This document shows positions 11,843 through 24,047 of a DNA stretch of 64,000 bases, piece by piece. The stretch's first letter is position 1; each line of letters opens with the position of its first letter. A program made the position numbers and the translations under genes. A model generated the notes under the pieces. The model searched no databases and was not told the DNA's origin. It saw only the letters and a program-made list of their open reading frames with translations. Origin of the DNA: Siphonodentalium dalli (taxonomy: Eukaryota; Mollusca; Scaphopoda; Gadilida; Siphonodentaliidae). Location: positions 127,741,450 to 127,805,449 of the forward strand of contig CP136069.1 of the NCBI GenBank assembly GCA_032622095.1, read 5' to 3'.

Positions 11843-12305
11843 CCCTTTCACTGCCAGGGGCCGATCTCATCGGCCCTAATTTACGGACTGAAAAATCGGC
11901 CCTAAAAAAAATAAACAATAAAAACAAATTTTGTTTTTGTTTTTTTTGGGGTTGAATTTGTTTTGGGTATGCTTAAGATGCTATAGCGAATTTAAAAACA
12001 AACTGGATAAAGCCTTAGGGGCATGTTATAACTCAAAACTGTCACCAAGTATTCATAGTAATAATTTTGATGCCCATGAAAAACGTAAGATTCCCTGGCA
12101 CTAAACCTACAAAATAAGTCTGTTAAAGAATATAAGAAAAGGTTATTAAAATTGTAAAAAATAATAACAAATGATGAAAAATTGTTAGGCCAATACATTC
12201 TCTTATATAGGCGAGGCGACCTATGGTCGACTCGCATATATAAGAGAATGCATTGGCACGGGGTATATGGGTTTGATACAAAAATCGGACTTGGCACTGA
12301 AAGGG
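11843..12305. mobile_element. piggyBac-like MITE with hairpin, copy 1
   Basis: Inverted termini CCCTTTCACTGCCAG and its near complement (CTTGGCACTGAAAGGG) are flanked by TTAA (11839-11842 and 12306-12309). CCCTTT termini with TTAA duplication are characteristic of piggyBac-like MITEs. Internally it carries the 69-bp hairpin at 12189-12257 and an A-rich segment. Non-autonomous. Confidence 0.85.
12189..12257. repeat. 69-bp palindromic hairpin module, copy 1
   Basis: Arms of the form GCCAATGCATTCTCTTATAT with a short CGACC-TA-TGGTCG centre form an almost complete palindrome, with a few mismatches here. The same module recurs at 27439, 27587 and 30447 and in decayed form at 16445, 20379, 30727 and about 42725. 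Confidence 0.85.
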
Positions 12306-12309
12306 TTAA

Positions 12310-13700
12310 AGGGAGTATGTTCAACACTGCGCGACACCGGCTTGCGCGGCTGAATTCAATTCCCTCAAATGTAGCATTGTAACAGTTATTTTTGAGATTC
12401 GGGAGAATGTTTTTACTTCTCTATTGGATGAGTCTGCACAGGTAAAAAAAGAAACTATTTTGTAACTTCAATAACCCAGGTATAAATGCACATGACTCGT
12501 TCGAATCCCCAAATTATGCATACATAATTTTGTAAGATCTAACTCAAAACAGACTTACCCGAAAGATTTCCGAACAAACTCGACCATATAGCGTTTATAA
12601 ACGCGTTTTATTTATATATTTAGGTACATTTGAGATCGTTTCCTTTGTGTGGATTAACATTTTTAAATCAGCGGACAAATAAAAAATGCCCCTGTCAAAA
12701 AATTAAAGCTGTCATCGCTGTGAAACGTTTATGGTACTACATATTTTTTATTATGAAATTCAAGAAACAGCAGTCAGGGTTGGGGTAATCGTAATCTGTA
12801 ATCAAAGTAATCGATTACTGAATTTGGAGTAATTGCCTGTAATCATTCGTAATCGATTTCTTTCAAAAGTACCTGTAATCATGAATATATTTTTATTACA
12901 ATTTTATTACTTTACTAAACTATCCATAGGGATGTATATTTGGCGGAAGATGTTTGTTTATATTTGTGATGGCACGTGCTGGGAAATTCCCGTTCGAACC
13001 AGTGATCACCATATAAAAATATTATCTACTGGATTTTGAATTATCTCGGCGAAATGGACATTATAATTATGTATAATTAGTATTATGAAGAGAACAAAAA
13101 TATTTATTTGACAAAAATAATTTCTTTAAGGTGTAGAATAAATTGAGTTAAACAATCGACATCTAATAGCTCTGACCTTTAAAGGACGGGTTCCTCGACT
13201 CAAATAAAATATGTTTTACTCCGAAGCCGAAGAGATAGTAAAATGGGGGGTGTTAAATAGGACAGGGTAACTTTAAGATTACGCAATAATATTTTCCGAA
13301 CAGTCGCGTATTATTCCGTTTCCGATTCCAGAATTTCAATGAATACAAATGGCGCACCGATGCCTCGGACCCAATTATCGTGTTCGAAGTTGCATTTTAT
13401 ATGACTATGTTCTGCGACATATAGAGTATTCGGAGAAATGTATTTCAGGTATGCATCGACCTCTAGTGATGTCGGGAAAAATTCAAAAGCGAATATTATA
13501 AGGTACATCATGGAACACAAATAAAAATCAATCAAAAATAAAAATAAATCAATCAATCAATAGCTTTAATATATTGCGTATACCTGTAGTCCTGACTTAT
13601 TTATATCAATCAACGAACGCGTCACATTGAGCCATTCCCTTATACAAATTGATATATATTGATGTACATGATACCGAGAGCACTTTTCACCTGATATATA
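12310..13700. other. Unassigned DNA; hAT-like terminus near 12775
   Basis: No gene recognised. At 12775-12880 a CAGGGTTGGGGTAATCG start is followed by iterated TAATC/GTAATC motifs, resembling the terminus of a hAT-like element also seen near 35710-35790. No matching right end was found. An (ATCA)-type simple repeat lies at about 13530-13560. Confidence 0.4.
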
Positions 13701-13716
13701 GATACACTTAATCGAA

Positions 13717-14241
13717 GTGATCGAAGAATGCACATACGCTACAACTTTAAGCCCCAACGTCAATAGAAACAACGCGATGAGTGTTAAAGGTATAATTTGT
13801 GATAGTAACTTTCTTCGCATTCAATATCTACTCCAAACAAAAGGTAACTCTCGTCTTTTCATCAGGATATACACAGGAAACAATAGAGTTCATTGCTTTG
13901 TGTGTATGGAATATCGGAAAAAAAACACAAAACGTTTTGTCCGTCTCAGCACTAAGTACCCCGGTGTGTGTTTTAACTTCCAGCCACCGGCGGAGATAAA
14001 TTTGTACGCAGCTGTTTCCCAGTTGGGCAGTTGCTGCAACATAAAGCAATTTCCGGAACCAGGTGAGAAGGAGAAAACTAACGGGGTCTTGATTATCCGA
14101 TACACGAGAGAGATGTTAATACACTATATAACCAGTGATGGAACTACTGAATTCCCGCATTGGTTCTATACTCAGTCGGCAGCTAATAGACAACTGTTCT
14201 GCGGGAAACTCCGGTGTTATCATGCCGTCGGTTATTGGTGA
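13717..14241 (+). CDS. Hypothetical open frame, doubtful
   Basis: One frame stays open for 174 codons, long for AT-rich non-coding DNA, but the listed first codon is GTG. The first ATG in frame is about residue 21 (MSVKGIICD). The translation is basic and cysteine-containing with no family I recognise, no signal peptide and no transmembrane segment. Antisense frames of about 70 codons overlap it. It may be an exon, an old transposon fragment or chance. Confidence 0.2.
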   Translation: MIEECTYATTLSPNVNRNNAMSVKGIICDSNFLRIQYLLQTKGNSRLFIRIYTGNNRVHCFVCMEYRKKNTKRFVRLSTKYPGVCFNFQPPAEINLYAAVSQLGSCCNIKQFPEPGEKEKTNGVLIIRYTREMLIHYITSDGTTEFPHWFYTQSAANRQLFCGKLRCYHAVGYW

Positions 14242-15570
14242 ATGGGACGGGATTTAGTCGCTCACAGAGCATTGGAGATATAGGATCTCTCATCAGTTCG
14301 GATTAGTTTCTTGTGATTAGCAGCACGGTAGCGTTATATACACGTGGGTAAGATGGTGGTATACTGTAGCGTCTATTATGTAACTTGTAGAAATGTTCTA
14401 TGTAAAGCTATTAGAACTGTAGAAGGATAACGTTTTATTTAAAGAGAAGGTTGAGTGTTCAACTGATAATTGGAAACTCAATTGAAACTTCAGGTGCAAA
14501 CGTTTGATAATGCAAGTTGTTTCGGGATATACATGTATGTAATCTGATACAATATTGAAAGTAGAGAGATTCCTCTTATGTGTTATGGCATGTAACATGT
14601 AGGCATTAAACCTCCATTTTAGGAAATGTCCAATAATAAACATGTTTTTGTTTGTTTGGAAGATAGCTCAGGGTTGATTATAATAGAATATACTACATAG
14701 GGTGGGTGTTCCTTCGAATTTATAACCCGTAATAACTCAGCCGATTGCCACAAGCTCTTTTGACTTCAACTGCGACAGAGTCATTTTGTAATATACTGCC
14801 AAAGTCTTGTTAAAATTTGATGTAACAAGATGCTCCCTCATTGCAGGCATTTGTTTGAGTTGTCTCGGTTTAATTGTCGCTATTACATGCTGCCAATTAC
14901 CTTACAAGCTACACATCAGAATTTACAAGCGGAAACTCTCTATTAATGTACATGCATCTGACAAATATACCTCTAACGTATTCCACGGGCGTTCCTCTGA
15001 TTTGATTATAGATTTCGTTCAGTAAAGGTGAATTAAGGATGTAATCCTGTTATTTGAAAAAAATAAATAAAAGAAAACAATATAAAATACAATTTTAAGG
15101 TGAGCTCGTCTAAGTTTTAGACAACTACTTCGTAAAAAAAAAACGTTTACTCTGAAGCTGCATGTGTCAATGGGACAATGCACATATTTTGATTGGGTGG
15201 AATTCGAACACCGGCCCGTTACGGCGAGCCCGCATTTCGATTCAAAATCAGACGCCAATACCACACGGTCATCGAAGCGACCCACAAAAAGGAAGCCGCT
15301 GTATTTCAACATCGCATTTAATAAACTATAAGCACATTTTAAGGTCTCTATGTGTACACAGCGTGACGCTCGGAATATCTCAGATACAAGTACGCAAAAT
15401 ACCGAGTACGGTTTTAATAGCATTTACTCCATCACCTCCAATGACATGGCCAAATACGCTTGCCAATAAACACCTAAGAGGGCGTAATAGCATGCACATG
15501 TGCCAAAAATCTACCATTTTTACTCTGATTTGGGAAAATCCTTTTCAAAACTTCTCATTTTACCTCCTCC
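14242..15570. other. Unassigned AT-rich DNA
   Basis: No recognised repeat or exon. The 181-codon open frame at 15162-15707 runs into a TTAA MITE and is therefore not accepted as a gene. Confidence 0.4.
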
Positions 15571-15573
15571 TAA

Positions 15574-15785
15574 ACCCTTTCTATACTGAATGGATTATCT
15601 CGTTCAATTATAAAAGTATACATTGGAATAGCCTATTTTCTCATTTGGAGGGATATGTTCAGGTATTAAAATCAGACAACAAATGCAAAGAAAATTTGCA
15701 GAAGTAATCATATTAATTGGCAGGAAATGTTCAGATAATATGTTCAACAAACGACGTGAACATTGTCTACTCGTCAATGGGTAGT
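15574..15785 (+). mobile_element. TTAA MITE, CCCTCTCTATACTA family, decayed copy
   Basis: Start CCCTTTCTATACTGAA and internal stretches (GTTCAACAAACGAC, ACTCGTCAATG) match the copy at 44190. The TTAA flank is degraded. Orientation is as in the 44 kb copy. Confidence 0.5.
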
Positions 15786-16440
15786 TTTTCTGATGTGTTT
15801 TACAATGCGATTAATTTAGTAATTTCACACCATCCATTATCGATATTTTGCATATAGTATTGGATACATTTGTATATGTATGCTACATATTATAATTCAG
15901 ACAATTTCAGAATAAAGTAGCATTTACGGATGTGAACTTTGTAACCACCCAATCATTGTAGGATTATAATATCATATATTTGTTGCCTCAAGAGTCACAG
16001 CGTGTGTGTGAAATTAAAAGAAGGACAATTTCTGGTTTCAAAGAACCATATGTCGACTTTACTAAAAATTATTATGCTATACCCTAAATATATGTAACAT
16101 GTTGGTGTAAGCAGTTTGTATTCCATTGTAGTCGTTATTTAACAACAAAACAAGTGTTAACATTGCTGATATGAAAGGGATTTGACAAGCTTCCGAGCTT
16201 TTGTGACTCGTTTCAGATTGACTTGTGACTATTATGCCCAGCATGTGAGAGTAATTTCAGACAATTCAAGTTGTTTCAGTGATAATTTTTAAAATATTGC
16301 ATCTCATAGTATGGGCCAGTTTGATAGGTATTTCAAAAATAAAGTAGTATAATGTAAACTAAAATATAATATAAAATGTAGTATAAACTGTAACTTGTAA
16401 CCTTACCATGACTGGAGCTTCCTGAAATGTTGCGAAAACC
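15786..16440. other. Unassigned AT-rich DNA
   Basis: No feature that can be supported. Confidence 0.35.
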
Positions 16441-16444
16441 CTGT

Positions 16445-16593
16445 GCCAATGCATCCTCATATATGCGAGTCTCTTTTATGGAGCTTCGCATATATAACAT
16501 AATAACATTGGCCTTGACTTGCTTATATAAGAAAATGCACTGGCACATTCATATCTTTATTATTGCCCCAGCGCAGCTCCCGTAATGAAAGTG
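16445..16593. mobile_element. Decayed piggyBac-like MITE end with hairpin module
   Basis: A degraded version of the 69-bp hairpin module (16445-16545) is followed by GCGCAGCTCCCGTAATGAAAG ahead of TTAA at 16594-16597, resembling the right end near 20513. The left terminus was not found. Confidence 0.45.
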
Positions 16594-16613
16594 TTAAATG
16601 TACGTGTGTTTAA

Positions 16614-17138
16614 AGATACGGGCGGCGTTGGCGTGTTAAAATAATCAACTCCGTCAAAAACCGCCATAAAAAGAAATAATAGTAAAATTTTGACAGACCT
16701 TGTTGTTATACCAATCAGAAACATGGCATAAACAGTATGCTATTGTCAAATGTTTTTTCCTTTGTTATGCAATATGCAAACAAAATAAAAAAAACGCTAC
16801 AGAACACGGCTTTTGTTCAGATCCGGATATGGTAAACATAAAGAGCGTTTTTGTTACAGTTTTCCTGATTCCTGATATGGAAATAATAAAGAGCGTTTAT
16901 ATCATTTGTGTGTGGTTAACCAATATAATTGCGCTGTGTTATGTAAACAGACGCAAAACTTCTGTAACACGAGCAAGCTCTTGTTTACGTACACCATCGT
17001 ACGTCTTGACGACAATATACTATTTACGCGCTGATTATGTTTGGCATATGAACACAACTATATATATATTAATATTCCTTCTGTTGATGGCGATTTGAAC
17101 AAATATGAATATTTCTGCAACGAACACCGCCCGTGCCT
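16614..17138. mobile_element. TTAA-flanked transposon, AGGCACG family, copy 3
   Basis: Reverse orientation relative to copies 1 and 2. The right terminus read inward is AGGCACGGGCGGTG; the left terminus is AGATACGGGCGGCG. TTAA lies at 16610-16613 and 17139-17142. A 132-codon open frame spans the element but has no transposase motif and is not conserved as a frame in the other copies. Confidence 0.8.
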
Positions 17139-17142
17139 TTAA

Positions 17143-17650
17143 TGCACAGAAGCTTTCGACCTTCTGTGAAGCCGTTATCAAGTGAAATGACAATCGATGA
17201 ATCACGTTAGAAGTTCGACGTTAAAGTGTATCACGTTTTGACGTAACAACACGGAGGCCGGATAGTGGACAAAGAAGCCCCGATCTCTGTGCAGGCCGGT
17301 CTTTATTGCGTTTAGCTGACTAATGACTTTCAATTCGACAGATTTTCCTTTTATTGACGAACCGAAGATTCCCGCGTAAAGCACCGTAACTTTGAAATCG
17401 TTCATACCATGTTCAGACAAATTGAAATGGCCGGTACATTAGTACTACCAGGCGTAATTGAAAATCGGTGTGAATCATGAACACGTTTCTAAGCATGACA
17501 TTTGGTCACAATGAGCTAGGTATAAATGTGAGTTGTTTCGGTGTTTGGCTTATCGTTGTTTCAGCTCACTGTGATGGCATTCTACTGGTTTGGAGACATA
17601 CTACACACAGTGGTAATTATAACCTGAATTCATTCCATAACATGCGGAAA
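17143..17650. other. Unassigned DNA
   Basis: No gene or repeat that I can support. Short frames on both strands appear random. Confidence 0.35.
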
Positions 17651-17905
17651 CAAGAAGTCTTGTCACTGAGTCGCGGATATATTTGATCCACCCAGCCCCG
17701 TTCCGTGGTTTTTCGTCTTAAAGTTCTGGAATATAATTCCATATATGGAGCCTTTGAATAGTTATTAATTCCATACATGAAGCTTTTGAATATTCATGAG
17801 TTCCATATATGGAATGCTACTCCAGAACTTTGACCTGTATCACTAATACCACCTATCGGGGCTGGATGTATCCAATATGACCGCGACTCAGTGACAGGAC
17901 TTATA
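17651..17905. repeat. Foldback element, about 250 bp
   Basis: Left arm (from about 17651: AAGTC, TGTCACTGAGTCGCGG, then CCACCCAGCCCCG) matches the reverse complement of the right arm ending near 17901, about 45 bases with few mismatches. The interior has repeated TTCCATATATGGA palindromes. No clear target duplication. Confidence 0.7.
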
Positions 17906-18085
17906 GACCGACGATACGGGTGAATTACAAATAATGTATCTGGACATACGTATGTCAGTTGTTTGTCCGGTGTCATTTACTGAATATGATTTTCATAATA
18001 TTTTTCAATGATTTGACATCTTCCAACGTTTACCGTGAAGTTTTGATCAAACTTTGGTGTCTTATTGGACTAATTGGACTGTTCA

Positions 18086-18605
18086 AGATACGGGCGGCGT
18101 TGGCGGTGGGTATGCTGTTAAAATATTCACCTCCGTCAAAAACCGCCATAAACAGAAAGAATAGTAAAATATAGACATACCTTGTTCTTATACCAATCAG
18201 AAATATGGCATAAGCAGTATGTTATTGTCAAATGTTTTCCCTGTGTTATGTAAACAAAAGCAAAAAACGTTACGTTACATGGCTTTTGTTTAGATCAGGA
18301 TATGGTAAACATAAAGAGCGTTATTTGTTACTGTTTTCCTGATATGGAAATCATAAAGAGCGTTTTTACATTTTGTGTGTGATTATCCTGTATAATTGCG
18401 CTGTGTTATGTAAACAGAAGCACAACTTCTGTAACACGAGCAGGCTCTTGTTTACGTACACCATTGTACATCTTGATGACACTATACTATTTACGCGCTG
18501 ATTATGTTTGGCATATGAACAAAACTATATATATTTTAATATTCCTTCTGTTGATGGCAATTTCAACAAATATGAATATTTCTGCAACGAACGCCACCCG
18601 TGCCT
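18086..18605. mobile_element. TTAA-flanked transposon, AGGCACG family, copy 4
   Basis: Same orientation as copy 3 and highly similar to it through its length. Right flank TTAA at 18606-18609; left flank is TTCA, a one-base decay. Start AGATACGGGCGGCGTTGG. Non-autonomous. Confidence 0.78.
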
Positions 18606-18609
18606 TTAA

Positions 18610-19032
18610 CGGTAATTCCACTGCAATAGTAATGTTTACATAACAATGCAGCTTTGACGTGCGACTTTTATTATTGTATAGTTATTAATAGTGGAAATCT
18701 ATTTTAACAAGTTGGTGGTAGTTGTTTTACAGACTTGTATGCTATTCCGAATGAACCCACTTCGAATGTCTCGAATCCCTTTAAACGCAAATGAACCAAC
18801 GCAAATGAACCAATCTGAACCACATATGCCACCATTTTAAGTACACGTCTTCTGATATGCTGATCGAGTATTGGTTTACGCTTTATAATATACAGTCAAT
18901 AATCCGCCGATTGGTTGATTGTCCTCTGCTATTAAAGTTTAACATTTAACGGCACGTTTAGGACAATGACGATCACAATAATATAGATAATGTCAGGTCG
19001 TGTCATACCATGGAGATCGATATGTGGTTATA
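18610..19032. other. Unassigned DNA
   Basis: A short direct duplication (CGCAAATGAACCAA, 18786-18812) is the only pattern seen. Confidence 0.35.
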
Positions 19033-19036
19033 TTAA

Positions 19037-20178
19037 CCCTCTCTATACTAAATACTACTTGACGAGTAATTCCTTTAGGATATGTTCTGATTATAATTTG
19101 ATAGGTTGTTTGTGGAACGTATTATCTTAACAAGTTCCACCAATGGATATTAACCAATCTGCTCTTATGTTAATCTTTTTGTTTGTATGTCGTTTATTGT
19201 TGTTACACGAACACTCCTACAAATGAATAATAGACCTTTATAATGTATAACTGAGTGGAATAATCCATCTAGTATAGACAGAGGCGGACTGGGCCAAAAA
19301 ACCGGCCCGGGAAATTAATATAATACCGGCCCATCTGTTTGGGGGGCGTCCACAGTCCACCTTGGGAAATTCCTACTGCACCCCCCCCCCCCTTGAATCA
19401 GATGCAGACCAAATACATGTTTTTGCATAATTCCATTTGCACCTCTGGTATAATATCCTATACATTCATAAACCATGGTTCTATATATTCCCGGTATGAG
19501 ACCATTCAGATATTTTTACCTGAAAAATTGCATAAATTCTAACATCTAGCGGTCTAACTCCAGACAAATGCACACGGCTACGGACAAGAGACCAGGACAC
19601 ACCGCGGGGTGAAAAAAATTTGAAAACTATACAAGAAAATCGCGAATCCTAGCATCTGGACTGGCATCAACTGAAGCGTTCCTATTTTCTTGTAAATTTC
19701 AATTGGGGGAGGGTCCGGGAGGGGTGCGTGAGATTTTTTTGGGGATTTACAGCTGGGAGTTACCGTTAAAATCTCGAGATTAATGGGGTCTTTACGTGGT
19801 GTTATATGATGCCGACAAGTTCATTTAATGTCAAAATTACGATTAGCCAATTCGGCTGGTTAAACAACACATGTGGCGGCCCACGTCCGGAATTTTCCCG
19901 GTCTCCCGATCGGCCATGCAGTCCGCCTCTGCCCTCATGGATTTATGTGAGAAGAGTACCATCTTATTGGATACACGGCTGGTTAAACAACACATGTGGC
20001 GGCCCACGTCGGTTTCATTTGCGGCACAACCACATATACCCCCCCCCAAACCGTAAAAAAACCCTCGGATTCTCGCTTGATAGAAAATCACGTGGAATCA
20101 TAATTTTTCCGGCCTCCGGCCCATCGGGAAATTTCCCGGTCTCCCGATCGGCCAGTCCGCCTCTGAGTATAGAAATAG
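19037..20178 (-). mobile_element. TTAA MITE, CCCTCTCTATACTA family, split by a hAT insertion
   Basis: Left terminus CCCTCTCTATACTAAAT after TTAA (19033-19036). The right terminus (TAGTATAGAAATAG before TTAA at 20179-20182) is separated from the body by the hAT-like element. The body (19037-19278) matches the reverse complement of the 44190 copy. Without the insertion the MITE is about 250 bp. Confidence 0.65.
19279..20165. mobile_element. hAT-like non-autonomous transposon, copy 2
   Basis: Terminus CAGAGGCGGACTGGGCC at the left and complementary CAGTCCGCCTCTG at the right, with a perfect 8-bp duplication AGTATAGA (19271-19278 and 20166-20173). Inside, a second right-end-like block ends in GTCCGCCTCTG at about 19934. 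The segment beginning CTGGTTAAACAACACATG is duplicated at about 19857 and 19980, so the right end is stacked twice. No transposase. Confidence 0.88.
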
Positions 20179-20378
20179 TTAAAGCCGGTATAGAAATAGG
20201 TCGATAAAATACACGAACTACCTTTCTACGAGCATTCTGAACACGATGTTTGGGTACCAAAAAACAAAAAACAAAACCAAAACAAAACAGCCATTTGCAC
20301 GGCATGGAACAGAAATAGCGTTCCGTGTTTGTTCTTTTCTGAAAAAAATACAAATAAAGAGCGTTTGATTCACGGCGC

Positions 20379-20512
20379 CTATATATAAGAGAATGCAGTG
20401 GCATAACAATATTTACCCTAACCTGGTCAGCCAGTCCTTTCTCTTATATATGCGAGGCTCCATGACACAGGATCTTTAATGCTGCACCAGCGCAGCTTCA
20501 GTCATGAAAGGG
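20379..20512. mobile_element. Decayed piggyBac-like MITE end with hairpin module
   Basis: Two separated halves of the 69-bp module (ATATATAAGAGAATGC near 20380 and CTCTTATATATGCGAG near 20440) are followed by CAGCTTCAGTCATGAAAGGG before TTAA at 20513-20516. The left terminus is unclear. Confidence 0.5.
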
Positions 20513-21277
20513 TTAAGATTTGGGTTCATTATGCACACGTATGTCATCTTATTTTCGTTTACGTCGAATGTCTCCACATTCTTCCAATTTCCTCTCCCTC
20601 CCTTGGACTGGATATAATTTCCATTTTTGCAAACTTCAACCCGACATCTGCTATAGGGTAGCAAATTCTTCTATCAGATTGAACTGGTTTGGTTTGGTTT
20701 GGTTTACACAAGTTTTCAGACTGAGAGGTCCGAATCGGCATCTCCAGTTTAGACCTAGTTTAAACTACCTGTTTAAACTGGGTTTTTAGTAGTAAAACCA
20801 AGTTTACTCCACCGCTGGGACGACATAGATTTGGTCGATTGCGTTACCTGTGGGCCACAATTGTTCAATTGCAAGGATAGGAGGCGTGGTCTGTCTGTTG
20901 TTTATCGCTAATTGTCAATGCATTGTCCGGTCACGCGACCTGTTGTCGCTATATAATCTCCTAATCAGGCAAATAACCCGTGCACTTTGAGAAATCATGA
21001 CGAATGCACGGTCTGTTGTGAAGCGGTTAGATATTATCTAATACCATGGACGAACATGACTTTTGGAACTAAAAAATATCTCTTGACCACCCCCGTGTAC
21101 GTGGTATCGCCAAGACCGAGGGTATCGCCAACACCGAGAATATGGGAAAGTCATTTTCACGTATATGATATGGGGATATGTTTGTTTCTCACCGTAATAC
21201 AGATATCGAGCATCGTATGTGTATGTCCACACGAAGCATGAGTATTTATCCACCAGTTGTCAATCAGTTTTCCCAGA

Positions 21278-21541
21278 TCAGACCATTAATTTTGTTTTGG
21301 CGATTTTTTTCAATGGTGTTTTTGCTTTTGCTCGCTCAAATTTTCGAGAACAACCATTCACTAGTATAGTTCCTGGACTTCCACGCTTCCAAAACAAATA
21401 CCGGTATATAGTTGAATCTGTCAATGAAGCATAGGATTTGACAGAATTTAATAAATCCTTGTCGTTCTCAATATCCGCGCGATATGAAGGGACCACTGTC
21501 GGTCCAGAAAGATGCGAACGGCACAGATGAAGATGCGCCAA
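21278..21541 (-). CDS. Conserved ORF in the left arm of the nested element
   Basis: An 87-codon frame shares about 69 residues with the frame in the opposite arm at 23838-24047 (two visible substitutions, D/E and Y/H). Shared motifs include LCRSHLSGPTVVPSYRA and SYASLTDSTIYR. Both read outward from the centre of the element. Because the arms are near-identical DNA, conservation alone does not prove coding. No family recognised. Confidence 0.25.
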   Translation of the reverse strand: MAHLHLCRSHLSGPTVVPSYRADIENDKDLLNSVKSYASLTDSTIYRYLFWKRGSPGTILVNGCSRKFERAKAKTPLKKIAKTKLMV

Positions 21542-23837
21542 ATGCCGAGTTTCTGTGCAGTAAATATGCGTATTACTTAAGGAGTTCTGATGAGTTTTCG
21601 AGTGTTTTTATGTGTATCTAAGACTGATCAATTGGACTGCGAATGTCAACTGAAATATGAATCCATAACATATTCGAAATAATGTGTGCATATTATATTA
21701 TGAATGTATTTCAATTGAAATTAATTGAACATCCATCTCAGCATTCAGATTTGCGATCTCAATAACGTGAATGAATGATAACGCGATGCCTTGATCACAC
21801 GCACGTGAATGCTGCCGTTCACATGCATGCAGCTAATCGGATATTCGTTTACTATTAACATGCTTGGAGTTTGTATATAGACCACAAATGCTGGACGACA
21901 CGCTACGGCGTATCAACGATTTGTTATAATCATGTTTATTTTACAGACTTTATGACTCGTTGCCACTCGAGTAGACCGTTACGCGACAATGAAACCGAAT
22001 CATCATATCGAATATACATATATCGTATTTCTCCAAATTATGCAATTCTGGCTTTTTTAAGAGTCATTAGATAAAATAGAAATTACAGCAACGTCCAGCG
22101 CAATATGACCACGCCTATAAAAAGTGTGCCTAAAATGTACATGATAACTCTTAGATACTTCCTAAGATATAAAAGGGAATCCACTTGTTGCATCATCATT
22201 GCTTCGGGTAGTACTGCCCTGACAATACCAAGTACCATAAGTACCAAGATATTTCAACATGTGCATATTATTGAAATTGAAACCAACAACTCGTGATACA
22301 GTCGAAATAAACAAGACAACGTGTTGCAAATGTTGATCAATTGAACAGTGCGTGCATATATACAGGTTCACTGGCCAATCAACCTCGACGAACTTATGAC
22401 GTTATTTGATTGAACGATAATGTGATTGTTTTGAGTGACAACGTGTCACAACGGCTGTATATGACTTGGTTGTCGGAAATAATATCAAACTTTGCGGTCG
22501 TTTTAATTGTACTGTCTACTTTGGCGGTTCTCTTGTGAAATAACGCGTGGCATTATAAGAAATAAATATTCATATTAAGCCTATGCAGTTATAAGACAAA
22601 TTTACCATTAACCGGCTGTGCGTTGTATAATTTGTTTTCAAACTTTTCGGTTATAACTGCAGACCATTAATCGAAACAAGAGTCATTTCTGACCTCGTTA
22701 AACTAAGAATGATAACGTTAAAATATTGAATCTACCAAAACAATAACACATGTATATCCCGTACGATGACCTCATGTAATAGTTCCCAAGATGATGGAGA
22801 TTTATGCATAATTTCATTTAGATTGTTGTGTGCAAATCTTAGCTATATTAGTTTTTTTCAAAATAAGTGAAAAAGAATAATTCTAGAACTTAACAAGCCG
22901 AAAACTAAATCTGAGAACAATACGAATTGAAAGTCATCGTGACGCTGAACATCCATAACAATTTTGGTTAGAACCATAAACCAAACTCAGGACGGAGACC
23001 CTGATAAGATAAGATTCATTTCGGTTAAAAATACATATCAATTACAGTATATGCAACCTATACGATAACATAATGAAGTCTTGTGTAAATATTATGCCCA
23101 CAAAATATGTGGTCCTATGGGCTAAATTAGAAAAGTTATAAACTATTGTGTAATTTACATGTGCACATACATGTAACAATCATGGCAGTATACACATGTT
23201 CCACAGTGAAGTGTTTATTATAAATAGCAGTAACTTTGTTGTGTGTTTGTTCATATATGTTCGGATGTTTAGTGTGTTAACATAGAATCGTTTCAATTTT
23301 ATCTGATGACTCTTAAAAAAGCCAGAATTGCATAATTTGGAGCAATATTATATATATCTATATATATTCGATAAGATGATTCGGTTTCATTGTCGCGTAA
23401 CGGTCTACTCGAGTGGGAACGAGTCATAAAGTCTCTAAAATAAACATGATTTTAACAAATCGTTGATACGCCGAAGCGTGTCGTCTGGCATGTGTGGTCT
23501 ATATACAAACTCCAAGCATGTTAATAGTAAACGAATATCCGATTAGCTGCATGCATGCGAACGGCAGCATTCACGTGCGTGTGATCAAGGCATCGCGTTA
23601 TCATTCATTCACGTTATTGAGATCGCAAATCTGAATGCTGAGATGGATGTTCAATTAATTTCAATTGAAATACATTCATAATATAATATGCACACATTAT
23701 TTCGAATATGTTATGGATTCATATTTCAGTTGACATTCGCAGTCCAATTGATCAGTCTCAGATACACATAAAAACACTCGAAAACTCATCAGAACTCCTT
23801 AAGTAATACGCATATTTACTGCACAGAAACTCGGCGT

Positions 23838-24047
23838 TTGGTGCATCTTCATCTGTGCCGTTCGCATCTTTCTGGACCGACAGTGGTCCCTTCATATCGC
23901 GCGGAAATTGAGAACGACAAGGATTTATTAAATTCTGTCAAATCCTATGCTTCATTGACAGATTCAACTATATACCGGCATTTGTTTTGGAAGCGTGGAA
24001 GTCCAGGAACTATACTAGTGAATGGTTGTTCTCGAAAATTTGAGTGA
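23838..24047 (+). CDS. Conserved ORF in the right arm of the nested element
   Basis: Mirror copy of the frame at 21278-21541, ending earlier because of a stop after the motif NGCSRKFE. See that entry; function unknown, and it may be non-coding. Confidence 0.22.
   Translation: MVHLHLCRSHLSGPTVVPSYRAEIENDKDLLNSVKSYASLTDSTIYRHLFWKRGSPGTILVNGCSRKFE

Noticed and set aside
15162-15707. 181-codon ORF, the longest in the window
   Set aside because: Its 3' third is a TTAA MITE related to 44190 and 19037, and the remainder has no protein-like features.
16700-17098. 132-codon hydrophobic ORF
   Set aside because: Lies wholly within an AGGCACG element and is not kept open in the other three copies.
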